Below the pieces are notes generated by a model. It was not told where the DNA came from, did not search any database, and worked only from the letters and a program-made list of their open reading frames with translations. The position numbers and the translations under genes were made by a program. A stretch of 64,000 nt of DNA from Mesaphorura yosii (taxonomy: Eukaryota > Arthropoda > Collembola > Poduromorpha > Tullbergiidae): contig WIXG01000162.1 of assembly GCA_009869945.1 (NCBI GenBank), forward strand, positions 104,407-168,406, read 5' to 3'. Shown piece by piece: positions 48,171-58,448 of this stretch (positions within the stretch are counted from its first letter, which is position 1; every line of letters begins with the position of its first letter).

Positions 48171-48763
48171 CTGTGACATTCAAGCGTGTTCTCAATGAAT
48201 TCCACACTAATCCCACCCAATCACTGCTAGCTTGCATATAAAAAGAGGCTACCTGAAGGACGCCAAGTTGGAACGTCAATAGTGTGCGTACCGGGCGATG
48301 ACGGAATGTGGCAAACGCCGTACCCTGCTAAATCACTGCGGCCAAACTGATCTTGGCGATACACCTCGAGCAAAATCTTTGGCCAACCTTAATTCAAGAA
48401 CCATTCCATGAAGTGAACCCTGTACCTGCATTTTATGATTGTACGTATTTGAACAAAGACAAAAACTCTTACCGGCGAGTCCCTTCGACACAAATTGAAT
48501 GTCAATCGGGTGACACCAATGAGGACCCTCTGTAAAGTCCAGCGGAGTATCCACTTGGGTCTGACCCTCCCTCGGCCCTGCAACCTTCTTCCAGCTATTT
48601 CCTGGGAAGTATTGATTACAAGCGTTAAGCGTGCTTAATTTTACGACGAAACCATAGCGTATTGGCATTTCCTACCTGCTTGAATTGCCCACCTACAAAA
48701 TAGACCAGTTTTCCCGAAATTTTTGCCACTTTTCACTTGCCCAATTACATGTACCTCAGCCAT
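47989..48763 (-). CDS. B9D2: B9 domain-containing protein 2, ciliary transition zone
   Basis: C2-like B9-domain protein that, with B9D1 and MKS1, forms the membrane-side module of the MKS complex; required for the transition-zone barrier and for tectonic localisation. Exons 48676-48763, 48473-48601, 48253-48387 and 47989-48170 give 177 aa (human 175). Start MAEVHVIGQ is the usual B9D2 N-terminus. Then come [68 protein letters not shown] and [15 protein letters not shown]. The domain is complete. The last exon runs without a break into the tectonic start codon. Confidence 0.95.
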
Positions 48764-49721
48764 TGATTGCGGGGTTCACGATGATGATAATGCAATAGAT
48801 ATTAGTGCTCATTACGAAGTTCAAAATAAGCCAACTCGATTCAATTTATCGATTGTTGCGTGGCATAGTAGGAAACGAAATGAAGGGGAGATTCGTCAAG
48901 AGTGCAGTGCAGATGCGATTAGTTGACAAGTTCTCATTTGTTGTGCCCATACGCTAACCACGGTAACGATCCCTGCGTTGACGCTGCCGCCTCGGCTCTT
49001 ATGATGTGTTCCCAGAGAAAGTGACGTGAAGGTGCAGGATTCTACACAATTCCATCCGAAAAAGGCAAGGCAAGACAAGGCATATAATTGCAGATGCACG
49101 AACAAAGGCTCCAGCGAAATCATTTAATGTAATTTCTCCATATACAGTTGTGCACGTTTTTTGGTTTTGCACAACGTTTGATTATATAATTACATAATTA
49201 GATTGCTACCAGTTCGCTCTTGTCGGTCCTTTCTGTATAAATTCATCGTGTGCATGCGAAAGCAGCCTGAACTCTGAATAACAATTTGCACCGCTCACAG
49301 CTGTACAGCCGATGAATTCATAGCAAATGCAAAAAAGGTCGCGACATTTACGAGTTGCAAGTTACGAGTAACTCTCAATTTTCCGCTCGCGCTTGTGGTC
49401 TCATTGCATAAATGCGTGTTTTTTTTGGCACACCTTCGCAGAATGCGGGGCGGGGTGGGATGGAATCCAGTGAGACGTGCGGTCGTCGAGGACAGGAGTT
49501 CTGAGAGCGAGCCTGTCATGATCCTCACGATTGTTGATTCAAGTGGCTCTATTTCTAGCTGGTGACAGCTGCCAATTATGCAGAAGTAGCCCCATTAGCG
49601 GACTTTCCGTGTAAATGTTTATCTCGCTGTAACCGCAATCAGTTGAAGGCTGATCGATCACCGATCGAGAACATGATTCCAGATCTCTTAGTTTGCACAT
49701 TTGCACACGGGCGCAAGCGCC
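48764..49721. other. Divergent intergenic region B9D2/thaumatin-like gene
   Basis: About 1 kb upstream of both genes. It must hold the B9D2 promoter; no X-box-like RFX site was identified by eye. Frames at 48723-48926 and 49539-49940 are not supported. Confidence 0.4.
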
Positions 49722-49729
49722 TATAAATA
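49722..49729 (+). promoter_or_regulatory. TATA box of the thaumatin-like gene
   Basis: TATAAATA lies 78 bp before the next gene's ATG, implying a start site near 49750-49760 and a 5' UTR of about 50 nt. TATA promoters suit regulated, strongly expressed genes. Confidence 0.65.
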
Positions 49730-49806
49730 CAAACACCGTCGCACCGGTCACCAACACTTCAACGACGCCATCACAAGAGCAATCAATTCGACTTTCTGAT
49801 TTGAAG

Positions 49807-50758
49807 ATGAAGCTGCTGATTCTCGCTGCGTTGCTGAGCCTGGCGTCTGGCCGCCAGATCGCCTTCACGAATCGCTGCTCACACCCCATTTGGATCTCCC
49901 CGCTCACCAATGCGGACGGGCCCCCACTGGCTGAGGGCATTCAGCGACTGGAGGCTGGGGCCCGCTTTACTTATCAAATCCCAGACGCAGGTTGGGGCGG
50001 TCGCTTCTGGCCGAAGCAAGGTTGCGACGGATCTGGACACAACTGCGAAGTTGGGCAGAGCATGCCGCCATGCCTGGCCAACGGCTGTGACCCTCCTGCC
50101 GAAACGAAGGTCGAGTTCCACTTCCCACCGAACTGGGACGTAAGTTAACACTGGACAAAGCGTTCAAATACCTTCAGATATCCGAATGCTCATTCAGCTC
50201 TGTTCTAATTACAAATTATCTGATCTCACTCAGATCACTAACGATGTGTGGTACGATGTGAGTCTCGTCGACGGATACAGCTTGCCAGCTGAAATCATCC
50301 CCAGCTTCCAAGTACGAAATTACAACAACTGAAGCGATACAGTTAGCCATGTTAGTTCTTCCATGTAATGGCTGTTTAATTTCGTGCAGGGTGGTTCTTG
50401 CGTGAGCACTAACTGTGCGATGTCGCTGGACTCATGTCCTACTGGAGAGAGCGATGTCGGTGACCTCCGCGTGATAAAGAACGGACGAACGGTGCAGTGT
50501 CTGTCTCCGTGCAAGAAGTGGAATTACCCCGCGCCCTTCGGCATGGGTCGTGACGAGATGGAGCAGCCTGGCGTCCAGCTCTGCTGCCCCACCCCACCCA
50601 TCTGGCCAGAGGAGTGTCGTGGAGGGTTGGTGGTCCGCACGCAGTACGTCGACCTCGTCCATCGTCAGTGCCCCTCCGCCTACTCATACTCCTACGACGA
50701 TGAGGCAGGTCTTCACAACTGCCCGAACAACGTCGACTTCCAAGTCTCTTTCTGCTAA
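49807..50758 (+). CDS. Secreted thaumatin-like protein
   Basis: Extracellular thaumatin-fold protein of the PR-5 type, known from plants, fungi, nematodes and some arthropods, where antifungal roles are proposed. Exons 49807-50139, 50234-50311 and 50390-50758 give 259 aa. Signal peptide MKLLILAALLSLASG. The mature chain begins IAFTNRCSHPIW and has all 16 Cys of the eight-disulfide type. Acidic-cleft positions look present: Arg in GRFWP, Glu in KVEFHF, Asp in VWYDVSLVDGY and Asp in YSYDDEAG. It ends NCPNNVDFQVSFC. The coding sequence is clearly GC-richer than neighbouring genes, with many C- or G-ending codons. I used the ATG at 49807 because it begins a good signal peptide; the open frame upstream of it is 5' UTR. 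Confidence 0.95.
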
Positions 50759-50782
50759 ACTAAACAATCGCTTATGACTTTA

Positions 50783-50788
50783 GAATAA
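50783..50788 (+). promoter_or_regulatory. Poly(A) signal of the thaumatin-like gene
   Basis: AATAAA just 25 bp after the stop codon, implying a very short 3' UTR. Confidence 0.6.
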
Positions 50789-51144
50789 AGAGAGCATGTA
50801 ACATAGCATACTACTTGACTAGTAGAACCTGAAAGCGAAGGAATTTTTCGACCAAATAATCACGTCGTATGCATACCGAACCATTTTGTTTAACAATTTC
50901 TGCTCCTTGGAAAGCTGTGATTGGCACAGCGAGACAGACGGAATTGTACAGCAATCCTGGTTACTTGGAAGTGAGTAGGTGCATTCGTGATTCGTGGATG
51001 CATGCCAGTTAGTGTTTCTAACACGAGCTCAAGAATCTTACCCTTTCTCACGACAAATGTGAATATTTAACCAATTCAGGTCAGTAACATGTGTTCGACA
51101 TTTAGGACACATAATAATGATTGAAATAAATATTTAATCTTCGA
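50789..51144. other. Intergenic, nothing seen
   Basis: AT-rich spacer between the thaumatin-like gene and the damaged gene on the minus strand. No feature recognised. Confidence 0.5.
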
Positions 51145-52666
51145 AATTGTTACTTGCGTCTAGCGAATCATTACAAATTGAATTTTGCTCCTTAGCACGA
51201 AAACGACAATGGGCAAACCGCAAATCATTGATTGGGGTTCTTCCCAATCTTCATTGTCATCGTTTTGTCCTTCGTCTTCCTGATCTTCAAAGTCCATATC
51301 TTCGTCAGCGTCTTCCCCTTCGTCAACTTCCTGCTCTTCATCTTCTTCCTCGCCTTCTTCTGCAGCCTCAAAATCTTCCTCTTGAAGTTCATTCTCGCCA
51401 TCGCTTTCCTCCATTTCCTCGACGTAGTGAGAGTTGGTGTCGTCCAGTGTTTCCAAGTCGAAAGGCGTGGATGGGAAATACAGCTTGGGGTCTGTGCCCG
51501 CGAATTTCCGCAAACCACCTTCGTCTACAGGCTGACTCCAACCCGTTTCGTAGTACGCTTGCCCATTTTGAGCATTGTGTCTCAAGTAGATGCCAAATGC
51601 AAGGTCTGAATCAAACTGCAAATTCTGTTGTAGCATCATGGGATCCATTGAATGTTGCATTGGCGTTGGCTTGGCTCTCCAGATTCACGGCTTTACAAAT
51701 TGAAAGTTTGTGAAGTGTGAGTTTCTACCATGGTTCTTCAACAGCCTGCAAGCTTAGTCCCAGTTCTTTGATTTGCCCGATGTCTTGCAGTTCGACCAGT
51801 TTGAGATTTGGGAGCGGTGAGCCAGGTGCTGCTGTTCTTGTAATCAGGAAATCCGAATTCGCGGTGTTCACGCGTAGGCGAATCAAGCGTAGTGACTCCA
51901 GGGAATTTGGCAGCTGTGGTGTCTCCAGAATTTCTGGGTTCATTTCATCTGAGCGAGTCACATGACGAGTTCAGCCAATCAGAGTCAACACTTTCAGCTG
52001 AGAACATCCATGAAATGCAAAGCAATCAATTGCTCCGTCAGACAGTGAGATATCCATTTCGATTGATGTCAGCGTGGATTGGTGATTTTGCAATTCGGCT
52101 GCGGTTGGATAGAGTCCAGTGTCGAGATAAACTGACTCCAGTCCCACATGACGTCCTGCTTCTTGACCAGGAGCGCTTTGGGTTATTATTTGATTGAGAA
52201 TGCCGAATGTTGGATTTCTACGAACGTCTTGATCACAACGTAGCATTCCGTGCGTGAGACTTAGGATTGAAGGAGTGCGAGTGGAGTTTGGGCAATTGTG
52301 TTTGAAGTTTTCAGTTCTATCCCAATGAAATCCAGCAGCAGCTTTCTCAGAGTCGCTTTATGGGCCCTAGTGCAGTTGACTACCGCCAGAACCGTGGGGG
52401 CGGCATTGTGACCAGTTGGCATGGGCAGGAACGTGAGAAAAAGTTTCCTCAGCTTCGGATACTTGGACTGCTGCAACAAAATTATCACATTTTCCAGCGC
52501 CAATGTCCAATCTTCTGTGGAGTTGAATGAAGCGTCTTGGACTTGCAAACTCCACAGTCGAAGTGTTTTCAAGGATGGAAAAATAAGCGCGAGACCCTTC
52601 AATGAAAGGGAGCCCCTCTTGACCAGGAGGGGCCAGATTTCCTGCATAATCTCCTTGTCCACTCAT
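51145..52666 (-). pseudogene. Broken leucine-rich-repeat gene with acidic tail
   Basis: Read on the minus strand, four open pieces follow one another. First, 52646-52261 has LRR-like text (FPSLKTLRLWSLQ, KYPKLRKLFLTFLP, TLRKLLLDF). Second, 52246-51974 lies in a shifted frame (TSIEMDISLSDG, CSQLKVLTLIG). Third, 51961-51725 is in the same frame after a TGA at 51971-51973 (LPNSLESLRLIRLRV, LPNLKLVELQDIG). Fourth, 51660-51160, in another frame, ends in a long Glu/Asp run. The pieces read as one F-box/LRR-style protein with an acidic C-terminus, broken by at least one frameshift and one stop. No splice sites explain the breaks. The family is not recognised; sequence error is an alternative to decay. 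Confidence 0.45.
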
Positions 52667-53230
52667 CTTCGGGTTTGTTGTCAGTTAAACGCGCACATAG
52701 AACAGAGTAGAAACTGAAAGTTTCCAGTCAACTGATGAATCAGAGAAATAAAGTCGAATAGAATAATCTTTGTTCGTCAGCTTATGAGATCAATCGCGAA
52801 TTAATAATTTCATTGATTTCTGTCCGACTATTCATTGATTGGTCCAAGGTTCTTTAATCTATTAAAAGCATCAGTCCTAAGCAACCTTGGGTTGGTCGAT
52901 GCTTGACGGTTATGTTAGAGTAACGCGGAAAGGATTTATGAAGTCTGTTTACCAACGTGAAACTGGGTTACGTCCACAGAATTCTATTACATCCCGGGTA
53001 ACTAATGATTAAAATAAACAAAATGGACAAACGAATGATTACTGCGATGATTTTCAGCGCATCAGGCACAAAGTGCCGACGTAATTCATGCCTTGACATG
53101 TCCAACAGCTCCAGTCATTTGCTTCCGGTCCTTCCTTATCAGGCTTCTAAATTCATTGTTGTCCAAATTCGCTAAATTCTTTGTTCACGAATCGTCCAGT
53201 TAGATATATCAGTTTGTGTGCAGTCTAAAA
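52667..53230. other. Intergenic between divergent genes
   Basis: About 560 bp. The right end, with a TCAGT motif at about 53208 of the arthropod initiator type, probably holds the promoter of the small gene at 53231. Nothing else seen. Confidence 0.4.
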
Positions 53231-53712
53231 ATGTTTTCTGGTAAACAAAATACAAATCCATCTTCATGCTGCCCGCCACCTACACCATTCTGCCCGGTAT
53301 GTCCATTTTCTTTAGAGTCTTCTTTATCTGCCGCACGACTTGCTCTTGCCAATCTGTATTAACTCCGTTTAAATTACACAGCCAATTATCATCAAGACCA
53401 AAACTCAGCGGCAAGAAGGTCGAACAGTTGTATTTCAGTTGCCACCAGTTAACATTGTTTGCGGTAAGTCTTTTACCCAGTTAGCAGTAAGGAGCATTCT
53501 TAGGGGTGGTTAAATAATATTAACCAGCCGAACTTCCAATTCCAAATCTAGAAATTCCACCACCTCCTAAGAATACGAATCCACCAAAGGTTTGCTACAT
53601 TCCAATCGTTTGCTGCGAGGAAGGTGATATCACTGTCGGACCGACTGGACCTCGAACCTCTGCTAATTGCCAACCATCGCCAAACGGAAACGGTCGAGGA
53701 TATCCATTTTGA
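53231..53712 (+). CDS. Small Pro/Cys-rich orphan protein
   Basis: Three exons, 53231-53296, 53382-53463 and 53528-53712, with good splice sites (CCG|GTATGT, ACACAG|CC, GCG|GTAAGT, ACCAG|CC), give 110 aa. The start MFSGKQNTNPSSCCPPPTPF is followed by a Thr/Lys/Val-rich middle (FQLPPVNIVC), a Pro-rich hinge (LEIPPPPKNTNPPK) and a Cys pair (IPIVCCEEGD) near the end. There is no signal peptide, so if real it is intracellular. A TCAGT initiator-like motif about 20 bp upstream and AATAAA at 53900 support a short transcription unit. No family recognised; it could be lineage-specific. Confidence 0.6.
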
Positions 53713-53899
53713 AAGGCGTGGGACATGAGACATTTAACGTATGACGTACAACTTGACTTGACACGTTGTCATCATTTTCAGGAACCTGAACTGGAGCTTA
53801 ACTTGACCAAGATTAGGATAGTCAGTCTCGCTATTAAGACCTTCAGTTATAAATACGTAACATAAGCAGTCCAAAATCCAAAATCAATCAGCATTACAA

Positions 53900-53905
53900 A
53901 ATAAA
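53900..53905 (+). promoter_or_regulatory. Poly(A) signal of the small Pro/Cys-rich gene
   Basis: AATAAA about 190 bp after the stop codon of the gene at 53231-53712. Confidence 0.4.
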
Positions 53906-54021
53906 ATCACCCGAAGAATCCTTTAATTCGTAGACATAAGCTGCGTGACTTTTCGATTAGCTTTGTCACTTTTCAAAGTCTTGCCATTCAGATTTAATTT
54001 ATCAGAGTCAGAGTCAGGACT

Positions 54022-54512
54022 TCAAATCTCATACGAAATCGAGAAGATACTTTGTTCAGTCGTTGTGGAGCCATTTGACGGTCTTGCGGTCGACGCCATG
54101 TCTCTTCGGCAGTGAAAATATTTGACGGTGCAATTCAGAGCCTCCAACACGATAGTCTCGTACGCGGTCGTTTCGTTGGCGTCTGATGAAAGAATCTTTC
54201 CTGTTTCGAATAATCCGAATAGTATTCACGAGAAAACCAGTCACTATACACAAATGGAGAGGCTTGCTTACCAATGCAATTAGAGTACCTCGCTCCACAA
54301 GGTTGGGCAGTTCCATTGCCGCCGCTGGATGCACTACTCGCATTTACGGGTACGGGCACGGGCGTGCTTGAATCATTTGATAAGGTGGATTCTTCGGACG
54401 GTCCCTGATTCGCCAACGATAGACTGATCGAAGAACTGTAAACTAGAATTGCCGCAAAAATGATCGCATGAGAGAACAAGAACAGCCTGGAACTTGATGT
54501 AACAGAACTCAT
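54022..54512 (-). CDS. Small secreted Ser/Thr-rich orphan protein
   Basis: Two exons, 54272-54512 and 54022-54200, joined by ATTG|GTAAGC and AAACAG|GA, give 139 aa. The N-terminus is a signal peptide (LFLFSHAIIFAAILVYSSS within residues 1-35). The mature part is rich in Ser, Thr, Pro and Asn with many N-glycosylation sequons, and has four Cys (PCGARYSNC, then LNC and FHC), enough for two disulfides. A TATA box on the same strand at 54572-54578 supports the start and a 5' UTR of about 30 nt. No family recognised. Its neighbour at 53231-53712 converges on it. Confidence 0.62.
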
Positions 54513-54571
54513 CGTGAAAAAGTAATTAAAATGAACGCTGGCTCAAGTCATTCGATATTGACGAGGGCAAG

Positions 54572-54578
54572 ATTTATA
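54572..54578 (-). promoter_or_regulatory. TATA box of the secreted orphan gene
   Basis: TATAAAT on the minus strand, 60 bp before the ATG at 54512, so transcription should begin near 54545. Confidence 0.55.
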
Positions 54579-55507
54579 GATTTTGCCCAGCTTTCGTTTT
54601 TAGCTGAATGTCGGAGCAAAATTGTACTGAATTTCACATTCTGTCAAAATTGAATGAGACTTTCTCCAGAGCCCACACATTGCACACTCCAATGACAGCT
54701 TTCCATCGAACTTGTGTCAATCTAGCAATCCATCATTTGTGTCGCATGAATATTCATTCGCCTAATTAATTTCTGTGAGGCCGTATGAGCCGTGAGGCTT
54801 CTGTTTCTGTTTAAGTACTTTTTGTTGCGCATGATTGACTTCCACGCAAAAAACCATCCGTCATACTCCTGATTTAACGTTCGTCTGGTGATTCTATTAA
54901 CGTTTTCTAGTTCTATTGAATTGCAAGCCATTACTTCAAGCTTTCTGGTCAGCCTGCGATTTCCAGGAACTCGAATCGAAAGACCAGCAGTGTCCAAGTT
55001 AAGCTCAAAAAGCACCATGCACTCCTGTACCTGCTAAATGCTGATACATATGTAAAATCAATGTCACCCTTGAGATCTTTGGTGGGAAACGCCAACTCAG
55101 CAGCGAACAGCGAGCAAGCCGACTACACGAGTAAATGCAATCATTGCTCTTCACGCAGAGTGTCATAATACAAAACATTCAACTAACCTTCATCGAAACA
55201 GATTGAAATCATCGGAATTTTAAGTTTCTTAACTTTGCTAACACTTGGCAGTTGACAGCACCAGCAGTCTGAACGAAGTAACTAGTTCATTGCTGATTAC
55301 GAAGTGTTCGTTTCGTGGCGTCTGTACTAAAGATTAGGCTCATTCACAGTAGTGTTTTATCCTTATCCCCGGTACCGGTAGTAAAATTGACCAATCCTTT
55401 CGGATTTTGGTAAGTTGTGGTTTCTCGCAAGGTTTTGTTTGGGGACCCTTTCACGTGGAAGATTAATTTAATTTCGTTTATAACAGCGAAAGTAGATACC
55501 CATCAGA
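54579..55507. other. Intergenic between divergent genes
   Basis: Upstream DNA of the secreted orphan gene and of the LMAN2-like gene. The minus frame 54722-55018 (98 codons, Arg/Asn-rich) is open but has no family features. An acceptor-like AACAG near 55485 suggests a non-coding first exon of the LMAN2-like gene further left. Confidence 0.4.
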
Positions 55508-55636
55508 ATGGACAGAGCAGAAAGAGATTCAATAATCAGAAGCTTCATAACCAAAGTAAGAACTGGGCGTACTGCTAGAACAAGAGAATTAAATCAAGAT
55601 CCACGAGATTTAAGCACAAGAGCAGTAAAGACAAAC

Positions 55637-58349
55637 ATGGTCGGATATTGGATGCCTCCAGAATCTTCTGATGGTTTGCAAACTCGTTATACAATTTCTA
55701 CCAAACACAAAGTGCTCCTCCATGTTATCGTCCTGTTATCAATCTTTACTACCACCATAATGGCACAAGATCAGGAAGGCACCTGGAATACGGCTGATTA
55801 TTTTAAAAGAGAGCATTCACTAACAAAGCCTTATCAAGGTGAGATTGATAAACGAATGATTCTACGAATTATGATTTCGATAATATTTGTACCGTCGTGT
55901 GTTTGATTTCAGGTTCAGGTTGGCAAATTCCGAACTGGGACTTTTATGGGAGTACAATAGTAACAAATCAGTACGTAAGACTCACTCCAGACATTCGAAG
56001 TCAAGTAGGCGGAATTTGGAATAGTGTGGTACGCATTACGTGCAATGTCTTAGAAGATCTTCTTGAATCAATAGGTCCTTTTGTAATAGACAATCACAAT
56101 TATTTACAGCCTGTGCGAATGCGAAACTGGGAAATCCATTGGGAATTTAAAGTTCATGGTAAAGGAAAAGATTTATTTGGCGACGGATTAGTTTTGTGGT
56201 ATGCGAAAGATCGAATGGTTCCTGGACCGGTGTTTGGTTCCAAAGATCACTTCATGGGACTGGCCATAATTGTCGACACTTACAGTAATCATAATGGACC
56301 ACATAATCATGCGCATCCTTATATATCTGCAATGGTAAGTAACTGATCGGTTGATTTAATAATTCTGCATCTTTTTCTAAAGACTCTCAATTTTTGCAGG
56401 TGAATAACGGCACATTAACGTACGATCACGATCGTGATGGCACATTAACTCAGTTAGCCGGATGTGAAGCAAAAGTTAGAAATTCGCAATATGAAACATA
56501 CATCTCAGTCCGCTACGAGAAAGACGTATTGACAGGTAATTCAACGGAGATATCCGATCATTTACGTGATTTAAATGCTAAGCGGTTTTATTTTACTCCA
56601 TGTAGTATCAACCGACATACTTGGAAAGAACGCTTGGGCAGAGTGCTTCCGTGTGCAAGGTGTTGTTCTACCTACGGGATACTACCTTGGACTATCGGCG
56701 GCTACAGGAGATTTGTCTGATAACCACGACGTTCTGTCAGTCAAGACGTACGAGCTGGACATGGTTGGCGACTCAGATTTGGTAAGGTTTCATTTTTAAT
56801 TGCACGCATCCTCTTTTTTCATCTTGCATGTGATAGTTAATCGCAGAAGAATGTGAGAATCGTCTATAATGAAATTGAGCGTCAAGATTGCTGCGTTTCT
56901 TTTTACTAATGCGAGTTTCGTCAGATACGTCAGATCAGATCCCGTGATGATTGTGTTGAAGAAGAAAACTGTCATTGCATATTTTTCTTACGAGCAGTAG
57001 TACGTAGAGGACAAGCTTCGTAGATGTATATGTATTGCATTGATCTTGTTCTGTGAAGATTGAGGTAGTCTTCGGATTATTCAACTCGACATTGTTAGAT
57101 TATTGTCTTATTTGGGCAATAAGTAGAATGCTATTTCAATTTTTTGACATTTTGGCAATGAGGCTTTAAAGATGAGTTCTGAATAGCGAATTCCAAGCAG
57201 CAAAAGCAGAACCAAACTTTGTAGGACTGACGAATTTGCCTTCGGCAGGAATTATGAAATGGAGTGGAATTTTAGCATTGACACCTCGTCCTCTTGTACC
57301 ACGTATAATAATATAATGAGGCCATTGAAGCGAATAAGAGCACCAATGAGCCATGAACCGACTTATCACTCTCATTTATCGTAACGAGGTGTTGCTCAGT
57401 GACTTTGGCATCGTGGGCAATGGTTTGAATTTACTCTTTAACACTATTATGATTAGGTGATGTCATGCTTATCTTGTTAACTCAATTATTGACTTGGCTG
57501 CAGGCTTCTTTTGATTACATGGGCGGAAATATCGTTAATGCGCTCTATTTTTACTGTATGAGTAAATGAGTATGCAGACTCGTCTTCTGCTTGCCAATTC
57601 ATTGCGTCGGTCACAATGAAAATATTGACCACTGGTACAAGGCTTGGAGCAATATTTGCACTCACCCGAACTAATTTCTTATTTCTGTATTCCTTCAGTT
57701 TTGTTTTTAATTCATACGGATTGCATAATTCTGACTGAAAGAAAACGCTTGGCTGCAAAAAAGAGGAGGCGTAAAGGTGTGATGGTGTGAATGCATTTCA
57801 GTTTAAAATTCCGAAGGCACAACAGACAAAAACTTGTTGGCAGCTGATGTTTTGTGTTGATGCTACATGATTGGATTAATAAATCATCACGTACTACCGT
57901 TGTTGCAAGGAGTCAACGTGTCATTTTTCGATTTTGATTTGTGCCTGGTACTACTATAAATGCAAAGGGGAGATTGAAAGTGAAGATTGATAAAATGAAA
58001 TATGATTATTTAAATGGACTTGTGAAATATTTCACACTCGTCCAAACATTTGTTAACTTCAACCCAAGTACCTTCGAATGAGGCAATCCTTCTTACTCTC
58101 TTTTGTTTTGACTCGGACTTTTTATTGCTTATTGCTTGCTTACAGGCTCCTCGTGATAATGTCCTGCCAAGTGCCCAGTTCTTCGAACCACCTCGCGAGC
58201 ACGTCGACGACCCAAAACCAGCAGGATGGTCCGGACTGAAGATTTTCTTCTATACACTCATTGCCATCCTCGTGATCGTGGCGTTCGTTGTAATTGGAAT
58301 CATCGTGTACCAGAACCATGAAAACAATTCGCGGAAACGGTTTTACTAA
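55637..58349 (+). CDS. L-type lectin cargo receptor VIP36/VIPL (LMAN2 family)
   Basis: Leguminous-type lectin of the early secretory path that binds high-mannose glycoproteins. Exons 55637-55838, 55913-56028, 56110-56334, 56400-56535, 56606-56781 and 58146-58349 give 352 aa (human LMAN2 356). After a hydrophobic signal (about 28-44) comes KREHSLTKPYQG, then WDFYGSTIVTNQYVRLTPD, FGDGLVLWYAKDR, GPVFGSKDHFMGLAI, ISAMVNNGTLTYDHD, GVVLPTGYYLGLSAATGDLS, a membrane helix (IAILVIVAFVVIGIIVY) and the tail KRFY, the ER-exit ending of VIP36. An in-frame ATG at 55508 would add 43 residues; I chose 55637 because it gives the family's length and has a good start context. LMAN2 versus LMAN2L cannot be decided by eye. 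The last intron is 1.36 kb, much longer than the others. Confidence 0.9.
56782..58145. other. Last intron of the LMAN2-like gene
   Basis: 1.36 kb of AT-rich intron. Frames at 57166-57375 and 57486-57758 on the minus strand have no recognisable features. No nested gene seen. Confidence 0.5.
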
Positions 58350-58442
58350 TTCATTAGTCTCCTTGCATTTCATGCCCTTACCCCATTTGCGTGAGTACGA
58401 TAGCAAAACAGGTGATATTAACGAGTAAGTACTGAGCAAATT

Positions 58443-58448
58443 AATAAA
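58443..58448 (+). promoter_or_regulatory. Poly(A) signal of the LMAN2-like gene
   Basis: AATAAA about 95 bp after the stop codon. Confidence 0.5.

Noticed and set aside
54722..55018. 98-codon minus-strand frame
   Set aside because: No family resemblance, no TATA or poly(A) signal nearby, and composition not clearly coding; could be chance.
55508..55636. 43-residue N-terminal extension of the LMAN2-like protein from an in-frame ATG
   Set aside because: It would push the signal peptide far from the N-terminus and exceed the family's length. Kept as an alternative start only.
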